From contig NZ_RQYN01000016.1 of NCBI RefSeq assembly GCF_003860135.1, positions 1 to 53,717 of the forward strand: a stretch of DNA of 53,717 nt. Reading direction: 5' to 3'. The stretch comes from Tannerella forsythia (GTDB lineage Bacteria; Bacteroidota; Bacteroidia; Bacteroidales; Tannerellaceae). Under the pieces are notes generated by a model that was given only the letters and a program-made list of their open reading frames with translations, searched no databases and was not told the origin of the DNA. A program made the position numbers and the translations under genes. How positions within the stretch are numbered: position 1 is the stretch's first letter; every line of letters begins with the position of its first letter. Shown in pieces: positions 17,635 to 25,181 of this stretch.

Positions 17635-18057
17635 TTTTTTTTCATTGCTTCGACTATCAGTCAAAGGATGTTTTTTTTCGTTTTCGATGCTTTGACTAAT
17701 AGTCAAAGGGCGCTTTTTTTCGTTTTCGATGCTTTGACTAATAGTCAAAGGTACTTTTTTTTCGTTTTCGATGCTTTGACTAATAGTCAAAGGTACTTTT
17801 TTTTCGTTTTCGGCGCTTTGACTAATAGTCAAGGGGCGCTTTTTTTCGTTTTCGATGCTTTGACTAATAGTCAATGGGCACTTTTTTTCGTTTTCGGTGC
17901 TTTGACTAATAGTCAAAGGTACTTTTTTTTTCGTTTTCGACACTTTGACTAATAGTCAAGGGGCGCTTTTTTTCGTTTTCGACACTTTGACTAATAGTCA
18001 ATGGGCACTTTTTTTTCGTTTTCATTGCTTCGACTATCAGTCAAGGGGTACTTTTTT
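17635..18057. repeat. Tandem array of ten 42-bp palindrome units
   Basis: Each unit is a T-tract, CGTTTTCG, a variable triplet and a palindrome of the form CTTTGACT-aat-AGTCAAAG. Palindromes begin near 17648, 17690, 17732, 17774, 17816, 17858, 17900, 17943, 17985 and 18028: seven steps of 42 bp and two of 43. The two outermost copies share a variant (CTTCGACT-atc-AGTCAA), and the suffixes of internal copies show a B-C-D-B-C-D order, indicating three-unit duplication. The 42-bp period equals four helical turns, so palindromes and T-tracts lie on one DNA face. On the plus strand each hairpin is followed by T6-T9 like an intrinsic terminator; on the minus strand (the direction of both flanking genes) it is not. 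Confidence 0.97.
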
Positions 18058-18079
18058 CGTTACGAAGAAAAGATTTCTT

Positions 18080-19909
18080 TTATCTCGATCCTCCGCCATA
18101 ACCTCCACCGGTAGAGCCTCCGCCACCGCCCCACGACGATGAACCTCCTCCGCCTGCAAAAGAACCGGCACGCTCCTTGTTCTTATAACTTACCATACTG
18201 CGACGAAAATCTTTCCCGACCTTACGCGTCATGGCATCGGCCGTAATCATATCGGCGATAAAAGAATGCTGACTGAAGTATTCGGGATAGAGCGATTTGA
18301 ACTCTTTCAGCACCCGATCGGCAATGCCGTAGAGGGAAGCAAATGTCAGATAAGCGTTCCACAAGGCCACCTCTTTGGCTTGACGTTCGTTGATGAGACT
18401 GAAATCGGACAGGTAGTTTTTGAATTGGGGCACCGTTCGCGCCATCTGCTGTCCGCGGCGGGTAAATTTCTGTTTCAACACGGCGCCGTTACGGTCGAAA
18501 TACTTTTCGCCGTACCTTTTCGTCGAATCCATCCATTTACTCATTCGTTCGCCGTTGCTGTGACTGCTTTTCGCCCACTTCGAAAACTCGTCGGGTTGCA
18601 GCGTCAGGTCTTTTCCGGCAGCGGCACGTACAATTTTATAAAGCCGATATTCAATGCCGTCCGTAAATTCCGATTCGGAGGGCATCTCGGTCGCAAACGA
18701 AAGTTTCGGCTGTTTTTCGCCGGGTAGATAACGCATACGAATCGTCCCATTTTGTATCATACGTAACAACATCGCGCTGATGATGTTCGGGTTCCATGTC
18801 TTCCAAAAAGGGTAAGCCTTGCAGATGATATAATTGGCAGCCAGCAAATCGCCGTCGAAGGGGATGTCGCGTCCCCAGTCAGTGACTTGTCTGACCCCAT
18901 ACACCGGCTTTCGTGAGGTAATCCCCACGCCATCCAAAATCGCATAGACAATGAAACCGAGAAGGAGGAGTAGAAGGCCTCCCAGAAGTACGTATTCGAA
19001 CTTTTCGATCGCGAAATAGACGATCAAGAAGCATACGGGCGCGAGCAGAACCGTATACAGTATTCGTTTCCAACCGCGAGGCAGGAAGATCTGCAAAACG
19101 GCAAGAAGCCCTATCACAACGAAGACGTAGGTGGCGAAATCCATCAGCCGGTCGGTCGCGCTTTGCTTCGCATAATCGCTTCCTTTAAAAGCACGTTCTT
19201 TGATGGTATCAAACGACTCGTCGCGCACGTCGGAGGGAGTGAAAACATGCTTCTCGAAACGCGCCATCACGATCACGGCATCCTCCTTTCCCAAAGGGTT
19301 GCTCGTTTTTGCCACAATCTCTCCGCCGATAACGTGTATCTCGCCCTTGAACCCGAACGCCCATACGCCGGTTTCTTCCTTGACGAAAGGCACGACGGAA
19401 TCGGCCGTCAAAACCTTGCGGATCACGACGCGCACCTGCCGGGGCGCGTGGCTCAATCCGCGCGAAACGAATTGATGATTGAACCCGTCGAAGTCTGAAA
19501 ATCCTTTGACAAAGTTCGTCATCGTGTACGACACGGTGAACGTATGACTGCCATACGAACCGATGCCCCAGCACAGCTCATAGTCTCCTGCTCCTTTACG
19601 TACGATGCCGCAGCGTCCGGCTTTTTCGAGCATCGTACGCTCCGTATTCCAGTCACCTTCGTTCACATAAGTCTGCCCCGTTTCGTCACTGACAGTCAGG
19701 TCGAGTACCTCGATCGTACCGAGATTCCCTGCCACGAGATACCACTCCGTACCGGTCGATACGTCGATGTTCCATACTTCGGTGACGCGTGCCGTCCCGG
19801 CGGTGTCGAGCGCCACGGCGATGTCTACGCTGTGTACAACGGTCGCCCGCGCTCCCGACGCGACAATAAGCCACAAAAGAACCGATAGGCCCCAGAGTCG
19901 TTTCATCAT
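18080..19909 (-). CDS. DUF2207-family membrane protein
   Basis: 609 aa. A signal peptide (about 1-22) is followed by an extracytoplasmic beta-rich DUF2207 domain (about 24-230; VHSVDIAVALDTAGTARVTE, VSYTMTNFVKGF) and two or three membrane helices (about 258-325). A cytoplasmic region (about 345-570) is followed by a Gly/Ser tail (SSSWGGGGGSTGGGYGGG) typical of the family. DUF2207 proteins are often encoded beside LemA; their function is unknown but envelope-related. The start overlaps the lemA stop by 4 bp (ATGA), so translation is coupled. It is the last gene of the operon that begins at 22295. Confidence 0.88.
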   Translation of the reverse strand: MMKRLWGLSVLLWLIVASGARATVVHSVDIAVALDTAGTARVTEVWNIDVSTGTEWYLVAGNLGTIEVLDLTVSDETGQTYVNEGDWNTERTMLEKAGRCGIVRKGAGDYELCWGIGSYGSHTFTVSYTMTNFVKGFSDFDGFNHQFVSRGLSHAPRQVRVVIRKVLTADSVVPFVKEETGVWAFGFKGEIHVIGGEIVAKTSNPLGKEDAVIVMARFEKHVFTPSDVRDESFDTIKERAFKGSDYAKQSATDRLMDFATYVFVVIGLLAVLQIFLPRGWKRILYTVLLAPVCFLIVYFAIEKFEYVLLGGLLLLLLGFIVYAILDGVGITSRKPVYGVRQVTDWGRDIPFDGDLLAANYIICKAYPFWKTWNPNIISAMLLRMIQNGTIRMRYLPGEKQPKLSFATEMPSESEFTDGIEYRLYKIVRAAAGKDLTLQPDEFSKWAKSSHSNGERMSKWMDSTKRYGEKYFDRNGAVLKQKFTRRGQQMARTVPQFKNYLSDFSLINERQAKEVALWNAYLTFASLYGIADRVLKEFKSLYPEYFSQHSFIADMITADAMTRKVGKDFRRSMVSYKNKERAGSFAGGGGSSSWGGGGGSTGGGYGGGSR

Positions 19910-20448
19910 ACCTGCGGAAAATCCTGTTTCTTCATGTCGTCTTTCAGATATTCGTGAACCTGAAATCCGAACATTCCCGCCACGAAATTATTGGGTATCT
20001 GGCGTACAAAACGGTTGAATCGTGTCACCGAATCATTATACACCATGCGGCTGAGTCGTACGTTTTCTTCAAACTCACGCATCGTGTCCATCGTTTCGAT
20101 ATACACATGATCGGCCTTGAGCGTAGGATACCGTTCACTCACCACCTTAATATTTCCGACCAGACGCCCAAGCAGGCTCTCCTGTTCTTCGATGTCGCGC
20201 ACCGAAGCCCCGGCATCCAAATCCTTGCGCATCCCGATCACACCCGTTAAGGTTTGGTATTCATGCTCGGCATACTGCTTGACCATGCGCGCCATAGCGG
20301 TAACCAAATCCCAGCGGCTCGATAACTGCACGCCGATTTGACTCAGCGAATTCGTACATAGCTCTTCCCGGTGTACCAACCCACGCTGCACCGCAACGAC
20401 CCATAACGTGACAACACCTATCATTCCTCCTATTACGATTAGTTCCAT
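19906..20448 (-). CDS. lemA: LemA family protein
   Basis: 180 aa. An N-terminal membrane helix (LIVIGGMIGVVTLWVVAV, about 3-20) is followed by a long helical-bundle domain with LemA features: SQIGVQLSSRWDLVTAMARM, the AEHEYQTLTGV stretch, MREFEENVRLSRMVYNDSVTRFN and a C-terminal RQIPNNFVAGMFGF. LemA proteins are membrane-anchored with an extracytoplasmic helical domain of unknown biochemical role. Here it is co-transcribed with DUF2207 (4-bp overlap), the usual partner, and with TMEM43 and ubiquitin-fold genes upstream. Confidence 0.93.
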   Translation of the reverse strand: MELIVIGGMIGVVTLWVVAVQRGLVHREELCTNSLSQIGVQLSSRWDLVTAMARMVKQYAEHEYQTLTGVIGMRKDLDAGASVRDIEEQESLLGRLVGNIKVVSERYPTLKADHVYIETMDTMREFEENVRLSRMVYNDSVTRFNRFVRQIPNNFVAGMFGFQVHEYLKDDMKKQDFPQV

Positions 20449-20520
20449 CTTTCTTGTTATTTATATCATTCAATTTTTCATTCTTCTCTTTCCGGCTGCT
20501 GATTGCCGCCCACCGATGAC

Positions 20521-20712
20521 TTACTCGATATAGATCCGTCTGTTCTCCGACATCGGACTGTCGTCCGAAATAACGTTCTGCCATCGGTCTCTTATGACAA
20601 TCTTTTCCTTTCGGGCACACCTGCCGATGCCGCCGAGATAACTCAGAACGGCATCGCGGGCACGTGCACCACAAAAGATTTCAATTTCAACGTCGTTTAC
20701 AAAAACTTTCAT
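20521..20712 (-). CDS. Small ubiquitin-fold (ThiS/MoaD-like beta-grasp) protein
   Basis: 63 aa, preceded by a GAAAGAG ribosome-binding sequence. The pattern MKVFVNDVEIEIFCGARARDAVLSYL (two strands then a helix) with later strands KIVIRDRWQNVI and a terminal RRIYIE matches beta-grasp sulfur-carrier-like proteins. The C-terminus lacks the Gly-Gly needed for adenylation and thiocarboxylation, so it is unlikely to be a sulfur carrier; it may instead be a binding module. It sits between the TMEM43 gene (48-bp gap) and lemA (72-bp gap). The fold assignment is by pattern only. Confidence 0.65.
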   Translation of the reverse strand: MKVFVNDVEIEIFCGARARDAVLSYLGGIGRCARKEKIVIRDRWQNVISDDSPMSENRRIYIE

Positions 20713-20760
20713 CTCTTTCCCATACTAAAAAATGCTCTTTTTCTTACATTATTATATATT

Positions 20761-22077
20761 CTATCTCGCTGCGGTAGGCGGTGGCGGAGGAGTAGCATTG
20801 AATACATCATCCTGCGTTTTCTTTTTCGCGCGGCTTTTCAGGAAAACGATTCCACCGACAGCCACGACAAGCAACGCGATACCGATAAGCGGACGGAAAA
20901 CAAGCCACGCAATCCCTACCACAAGCAACGACCATACGATACCTAATACTCCGGATACGATCCCGATTCCCGCATCGGCAATATTCGCCAAAAACGGCAA
21001 TACCTTCAACAAGGTTGTCACGACACTGAACATCGCCTTGAGACCGCCCACCACGAGCAACACCCCGATGAGGCGCAAAATCCAGGTCAACATATTGTTT
21101 TCGTCGTGTGCATGCTGAAACATGTTTTCGGCACTGATCGTTCCCATCTCGATGCGTGAGAACGATTCGCCGTTCTTCGCGAGGTAGTCTTCGAAGGTCG
21201 ATCCGTTTACTTTGGCGATTACCGACACATCGGCAGGTTCCACTTTATCGATCGTTACACGCACATCGCCCACCTGAGGACTGTTCGGCGATTGGCCGAA
21301 ATAGACAACATTATCCTTGACGTGCACCAGTTGCGTACTGTCTCCGACATCCTGCAACCAATTCCGTTTGCGATTCCATTCGCGCGCCAGTTTTTCTACC
21401 GTTGTACTGTTGGACGAGTCATTGCTGTCAATCCCGAGCGACTTGCGTATTTCTTTGTTCCATTCCGCGATCTGCGCTTCCGTCATGTTCACTTGAACCG
21501 GTTTCATACCGCTTATTCCTACCTTGAGAAAGTCGGGCAGCATATACCCGCCGAAGGTCACGGTAGGAGCCAGCTGTTTTTCGTCTTTCACATTGGTCAG
21601 CACAAAGTTTTCTCCCCGGTACTCCGAATCTTCAAAATCGGACGAATTAACGGGAGAACCGACCCATTTAGCCTCGTACGTATAAGTGGTAACCGTTTCC
21701 TCCCCACCACCTATTTTGTCCCGCTTTTCAGTCTTCGTTTTCTCTACCCATTGATAGTATTCTACCGTACGACTCAATTTGATGGCCAATTCACGAACGC
21801 CGAAGATATCATCCGTTAGGATGTCTTTCGTATCGGCAAAGGCCGAGGCGTGAATAAGTTTACCGTTGATCGAAGGATCGACCGACGAGACATCGTCGAC
21901 GTGTACCGCCACGGATTGCGCCTCGTTGATCGCTTTGGCCGTTTTGACCGCGCGACCTTCATTCCACCAAAGCAGGCATGTGCCGGCAATAAACATTACC
22001 AAACCGCCCACAATTCCCTTTAATGAGCCGGACAGACGCTGCCCGTAGCTCGTTGTTGTTGTTTTTGTATAAGCCAT
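20761..22077 (-). CDS. TMEM43 (LUMA) family membrane protein
   Basis: 438 aa. An N-terminal membrane helix (IVGGLVMFIAGTCLLWW) runs into the family signature LWWNEGRAV (about 34-42). A large extracytoplasmic domain (about 50-330; KLSRTVEYYQWVE, YTYEAKWVGSPVNSSDF) is followed by three or four C-terminal helices (about 335-422). This matches TMEM43, known in animals as a nuclear-envelope/ER protein and present in scattered bacteria without a known role. It is the second gene of an envelope operon with LemA and DUF2207. The C-terminal tail (FNATPPPPPTAAR) is proline-rich. Confidence 0.88.
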   Translation of the reverse strand: MAYTKTTTTSYGQRLSGSLKGIVGGLVMFIAGTCLLWWNEGRAVKTAKAINEAQSVAVHVDDVSSVDPSINGKLIHASAFADTKDILTDDIFGVRELAIKLSRTVEYYQWVEKTKTEKRDKIGGGEETVTTYTYEAKWVGSPVNSSDFEDSEYRGENFVLTNVKDEKQLAPTVTFGGYMLPDFLKVGISGMKPVQVNMTEAQIAEWNKEIRKSLGIDSNDSSNSTTVEKLAREWNRKRNWLQDVGDSTQLVHVKDNVVYFGQSPNSPQVGDVRVTIDKVEPADVSVIAKVNGSTFEDYLAKNGESFSRIEMGTISAENMFQHAHDENNMLTWILRLIGVLLVVGGLKAMFSVVTTLLKVLPFLANIADAGIGIVSGVLGIVWSLLVVGIAWLVFRPLIGIALLVVAVGGIVFLKSRAKKKTQDDVFNATPPPPPTAAR

Positions 22078-22103
22078 AATCTTTATTATTTAAGTATTTA
22101 TCA

Positions 22104-22295
22104 TCATATCTTAAAAAAGTTTTTCAAGCATTTGTTTCTGATGCTTCGCCAGCAACCGCCCTTCTTTTCTTTCCGTGCGCGATAGTCAGGAAAGTCTTTC
22201 CAGTTTTCACACAGTTCCAGCAACATTTCGTTATATCGCTGCAAACGTTTAGCCCGCATTGCGAGTCTCTTCCTGTCTACTTCTTTTAAAGCCAT
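22104..22295 (-). CDS. Small basic protein heading the TMEM43 operon
   Basis: 63 aa, with many Lys/Arg and one long predicted helix (VDRKRLAMRAKRLQRYNEML) followed by a basic tail (KEKKGGCWRSIRNK). No family is recognised and there is no signal peptide. A well-matched Bacteroidota promoter (-7 at 22322-22329) lies about 27 bp before its ATG, and the TMEM43 start follows 26 bp after its stop. That makes it the probable first gene of the operon rather than a chance ORF. Confidence 0.6.
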   Translation of the reverse strand: MALKEVDRKRLAMRAKRLQRYNEMLLELCENWKDFPDYRARKEKKGGCWRSIRNKCLKNFFKI

Positions 22296-22321
22296 CTATT
22301 TTCTTTCAACTAAATCGGACA

Positions 22322-22390
22322 CAAAGGTACGAAAGTAAATTTCGGAAGTCAATGAGTAAATTACTCAATTTCGCATGAGTAAATTACTCA
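22322..22390 (-). promoter_or_regulatory. Operon promoter with twin 15-bp palindromes
   Basis: Minus strand: TACCTTTG at 22322-22329 (-7) and TTG at 22350-22352 with a 20-bp spacer form a textbook Bacteroidota promoter. Immediately upstream lie two identical perfect palindromes TGAGTAAATTACTCA (22353-22367 and 22376-22390), centred 23 bp apart. Relative to a start near 22318 they centre at about -42 and -65, the positions used by activators bound next to RNA polymerase. The adjacent NarL-type regulator (22482) is the obvious candidate binder; this is inference. Confidence 0.75.
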
Positions 22391-22455
22391 TTTTTTTCGA
22401 GGGAAGAACAGTCTTTTTCCTAAAACGAGACCTTGGAAGTATGTAAAAAAACGTG

Positions 22456-22463
22456 TATATTTG
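22456..22463 (+). promoter_or_regulatory. -7 element of the second two-component system
   Basis: TATATTTG matches TAnnTTTG and lies 18 bp before the regulator ATG. A weak TTG at about 22432 is in the -33 range. The same twin palindromes lie about 80-110 bp upstream. Confidence 0.5.
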
Positions 22464-22481
22464 TCGTCTAAATAGAAAGGC

Positions 22482-23126
22482 ATGCAAGTCAAAATCATTA
22501 CTGTGGATGATCATCCGCTCATCCGGTCGGGCATCCGGCTCACGCTTCTTTCGCGTAAAGAGGCGTATGAACTCGTAGGTGAAGCAAGTTCGGGAAAAGA
22601 ACTGCTTTCGCTGCTCCGAGGAGGAATTAAACCTGATATTGTACTGCTGGATGTCATCATGCCGGAGATGTCGGGCATCGAAGTCGTTAAAATTCTACGT
22701 CGCGAATATCCCGAAATTGCGATTCTGATGCTTTCGTCCGAATCAAGTCAGAAAACGATACTCGAATTGATGGAAATCGGTATCGACGGATATATCAGTA
22801 AAAACTACACGAATTACGAACTCTTTCAGGCAATTGATAATGTAAAAGAAGGATTCGAATATTTCGGACGCGACATCGCGAAAATCATTTACGCGATACG
22901 TGTGTCGAAAAAAAAACTGTCGGACGGTATCTTTACCCAACGGGAGCTCGAAATCATCGACTTGTGCGGCAAAGGATTCTCGACGAAAGAAATTGCCGAG
23001 CAGCTATTTGTGAGTGCGCGCACCATCAGTAATCATAAGCAGCATATCTTTTCGAAAATGGGGATCAACAATCAATACGAAATGATCAAATACGCGATGG
23101 AGAAAGGTTTGATTGCCTTTCATTAA
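22482..23126 (+). CDS. NarL/FixJ-family response regulator
   Basis: 214 aa. The receiver domain (1-120) has Asp9-Asp10 and predicted phospho-acceptor Asp57 in VLLDVIMPEMSG. The LuxR-type DNA-binding domain (about 148-210) has TQRELEIIDLCGKGFS and VSARTISNHKQHIF. It starts after an AGAAAGG ribosome-binding sequence. It is followed 27 bp later by its TPR kinase. It is divergent from the TMEM43 operon, whose promoter has two palindromes that this dimeric regulator could bind. Paralogous to the regulator at 4240. Confidence 0.93.
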   Translation: MQVKIITVDDHPLIRSGIRLTLLSRKEAYELVGEASSGKELLSLLRGGIKPDIVLLDVIMPEMSGIEVVKILRREYPEIAILMLSSESSQKTILELMEIGIDGYISKNYTNYELFQAIDNVKEGFEYFGRDIAKIIYAIRVSKKKLSDGIFTQRELEIIDLCGKGFSTKEIAEQLFVSARTISNHKQHIFSKMGINNQYEMIKYAMEKGLIAFH

Positions 23127-23153
23127 GTTTTTTCCAGTAAGATAAGAAGGATA

Positions 23154-25181
23154 ATGAAACGGGATACATATAATAGAATAGTAAAGTTGTTTTGTTCTTT
23201 CAGATGTATTATCTCGTGTCATATTATTATGATCGTGATAGGGCTCGGTTGTCTCGGTTGCACACGAAACGAATCGGTCAGAGAGCACTGGGAAACACTT
23301 GAAACACGGAAAGACTCACTGGAGAACGCACTTAAAACACGCCATTTGGATCATCCCGACTCTCTGGCGAACACCCTTGCCGGCTTCCGACGGCTCGGCG
23401 ACAGTACGGCCGTAGCCATGGCCTACTATACTTCGGCACGAGCACTCCATCACCAACAAGAATATACGTCGGCCATCGCGAATTACCGCCACGGCATTCG
23501 AGCTTCGGAGCATACGGGAGATACGGCGCTACATATCAATATCCTCCATAACGTGGGAACATGTTACCGACGCATGGGCACCATGTTCGAAGCTTCGGAC
23601 CAGCTCTACGCGGCGCTCAATATGGCCGAACAATACTCGCTCCGCAACACGAAGAAAGGTAAAGAGTTGCGTTCGTACATTTACAACAATCTCGGAAACA
23701 TATACAAATATCTGAACAATAGAGAGGAGGCGGAAGCACTTTTCCGTCGTGCGCTGGCGTTGGACAAGGAGTTGGGCAACATCCTCGGAATGGCTAAAAA
23801 CTACTCGACGCTCGGCAACCTTTACGAACACCGCAACATGTTCGACTCGGCTTACGTGATGTATCACAAAGCGCTCGAATACGATATACAGGCCGGCTCG
23901 CGGTTGGGGATAGGTATCTGCCACAACCGCCTCGGACAGCTTATGATGCACTACGACAGCATCGACGCGGCGCTTGCCCATCATCAGAAGGCTTACGAGC
24001 TGCTTAACGACAGCCGGTACGACACGTGGAACCGTCTGAAGGCAAGTCTATCGATGGCATGGATTTATCTACTCAAGCACGATCTGCCCAAGGCTTATAC
24101 TTTACTCGAAGAAACGGAACAGGAAGCGCTGAGATTACGTTCGTTCGGGCATCTGGAAGAAGTGTATTACTGTCTGGCCGAGTATTACCGGCAGCAAGGG
24201 AACTACAAGAAAGCGTTTGAACAGCAAGCCTTATGCCTTCAATATCGTGACAGTATCTCCAAGCAACGCAACGAACAGGAAGTGGCTCAAAACAGCATCC
24301 GATACGAGCGGCGGAAAAGCGAATTCGAGATCAATCGCTTGAACCTGCAGCACGAGAAGGTGAAAGCCAATCGCCGTGTGATTCTCATCTCGTCCATCAT
24401 CGTCGCCTCCATTCTCATTATGCTGCTTGTCTTGTCGTACTTCTTTATCAGGCTGCAACGCCGTCGTAATCGCGAACTCTACGAAATGAATGCGACAAAA
24501 GACAAATTCTTTTCCATCATCTCGCACGACCTTAAAAACCCGGCTGTTGCTCAGCGCAATGCTTTGCAGGGACTGGTCAACAACGGCCATCTGCTCGACG
24601 AAGATTCACTCGCCGAGTACTACGAGATGCTCCTCAAATCGGCCGACTCGCAGGTCGAGCTGCTTTATAACCTGCTCGACTGGGCACGCGTACAAACCGG
24701 ACGTCTTCCGTACAATCCTTCCGTATTCGAATTGGAGACCACGTTGAAAAGTGAAATCGAACTATTACAAATCGCGTTTACAAATAAAGATATTACAGTG
24801 ACAACAGATTTTGCGGAAGCATGCCTCGTTAACGGCGACCGCAACATGGTTGCCACCGTCTTCCGCAATCTGCTCTCCAACGCCATTAAGTTTACGAACC
24901 AAGGAGGGAAAATAGAAGTTCGCCTTACAAAGAAAGATCATGAGATACATGTCTCGGTGAAAGACAACGGCGTCGGTATCTCTTCCGATAAAATTCCTCA
25001 TCTCTTCAAACTCGACCGTGAACAATCTACTCCGGGCACGTGGGGTGAGACAGGAAGCGGCCTTGGGCTGATGGTCTGCAAGAGCTTCGTCGAGCGAAAC
25101 GGCGGAACGCTTACCGTCAAAAGCATCGAAGGCCGGGGAACCACCTTCAGCTTCACGGTACGGTCAGCTCATGAAGAATGA
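23154..25181 (+). CDS. TPR-containing sensor histidine kinase, possible lipoprotein-type N-terminus
   Basis: 675 aa. The N-terminal hydrophobic segment ends GLGCLGC, which resembles a lipobox, so the sensor may be lipid-anchored as well as membrane-spanning. TPR repeats occupy about 65-385 ([40 protein letters not shown]). A coiled stretch and one membrane helix (about 412-436) lead to HisKA with His458 in SHDLKNP and HATPase motifs [19 protein letters not shown] and [10 protein letters not shown]. Paralogue of the 2426-4210 kinase. Its 3' end overlaps the convergent cobalamin gene by 13 bp. Confidence 0.92.
   Translation: MKRDTYNRIVKLFCSFRCIISCHIIMIVIGLGCLGCTRNESVREHWETLETRKDSLENALKTRHLDHPDSLANTLAGFRRLGDSTAVAMAYYTSARALHHQQEYTSAIANYRHGIRASEHTGDTALHINILHNVGTCYRRMGTMFEASDQLYAALNMAEQYSLRNTKKGKELRSYIYNNLGNIYKYLNNREEAEALFRRALALDKELGNILGMAKNYSTLGNLYEHRNMFDSAYVMYHKALEYDIQAGSRLGIGICHNRLGQLMMHYDSIDAALAHHQKAYELLNDSRYDTWNRLKASLSMAWIYLLKHDLPKAYTLLEETEQEALRLRSFGHLEEVYYCLAEYYRQQGNYKKAFEQQALCLQYRDSISKQRNEQEVAQNSIRYERRKSEFEINRLNLQHEKVKANRRVILISSIIVASILIMLLVLSYFFIRLQRRRNRELYEMNATKDKFFSIISHDLKNPAVAQRNALQGLVNNGHLLDEDSLAEYYEMLLKSADSQVELLYNLLDWARVQTGRLPYNPSVFELETTLKSEIELLQIAFTNKDITVTTDFAEACLVNGDRNMVATVFRNLLSNAIKFTNQGGKIEVRLTKKDHEIHVSVKDNGVGISSDKIPHLFKLDREQSTPGTWGETGSGLGLMVCKSFVERNGGTLTVKSIEGRGTTFSFTVRSAHEE

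Noticed and set aside
17626-17943. N-terminal extension of the SH3-like protein through the array
   Set aside because: It would place a perfect signal peptide inside the protein, and the added residues are translated repeat.
17635-18057. CRISPR array
   Set aside because: The whole 42-bp unit is repeated nearly unchanged, so there are no unique spacers. No cas genes are nearby.
17668-18142. Repeated-peptide ORFs across the palindrome array on the plus strand
   Set aside because: They arise because 42 bp is a multiple of three. The frame breaks at the 43-bp units, and there is no ribosome-binding site or domain.
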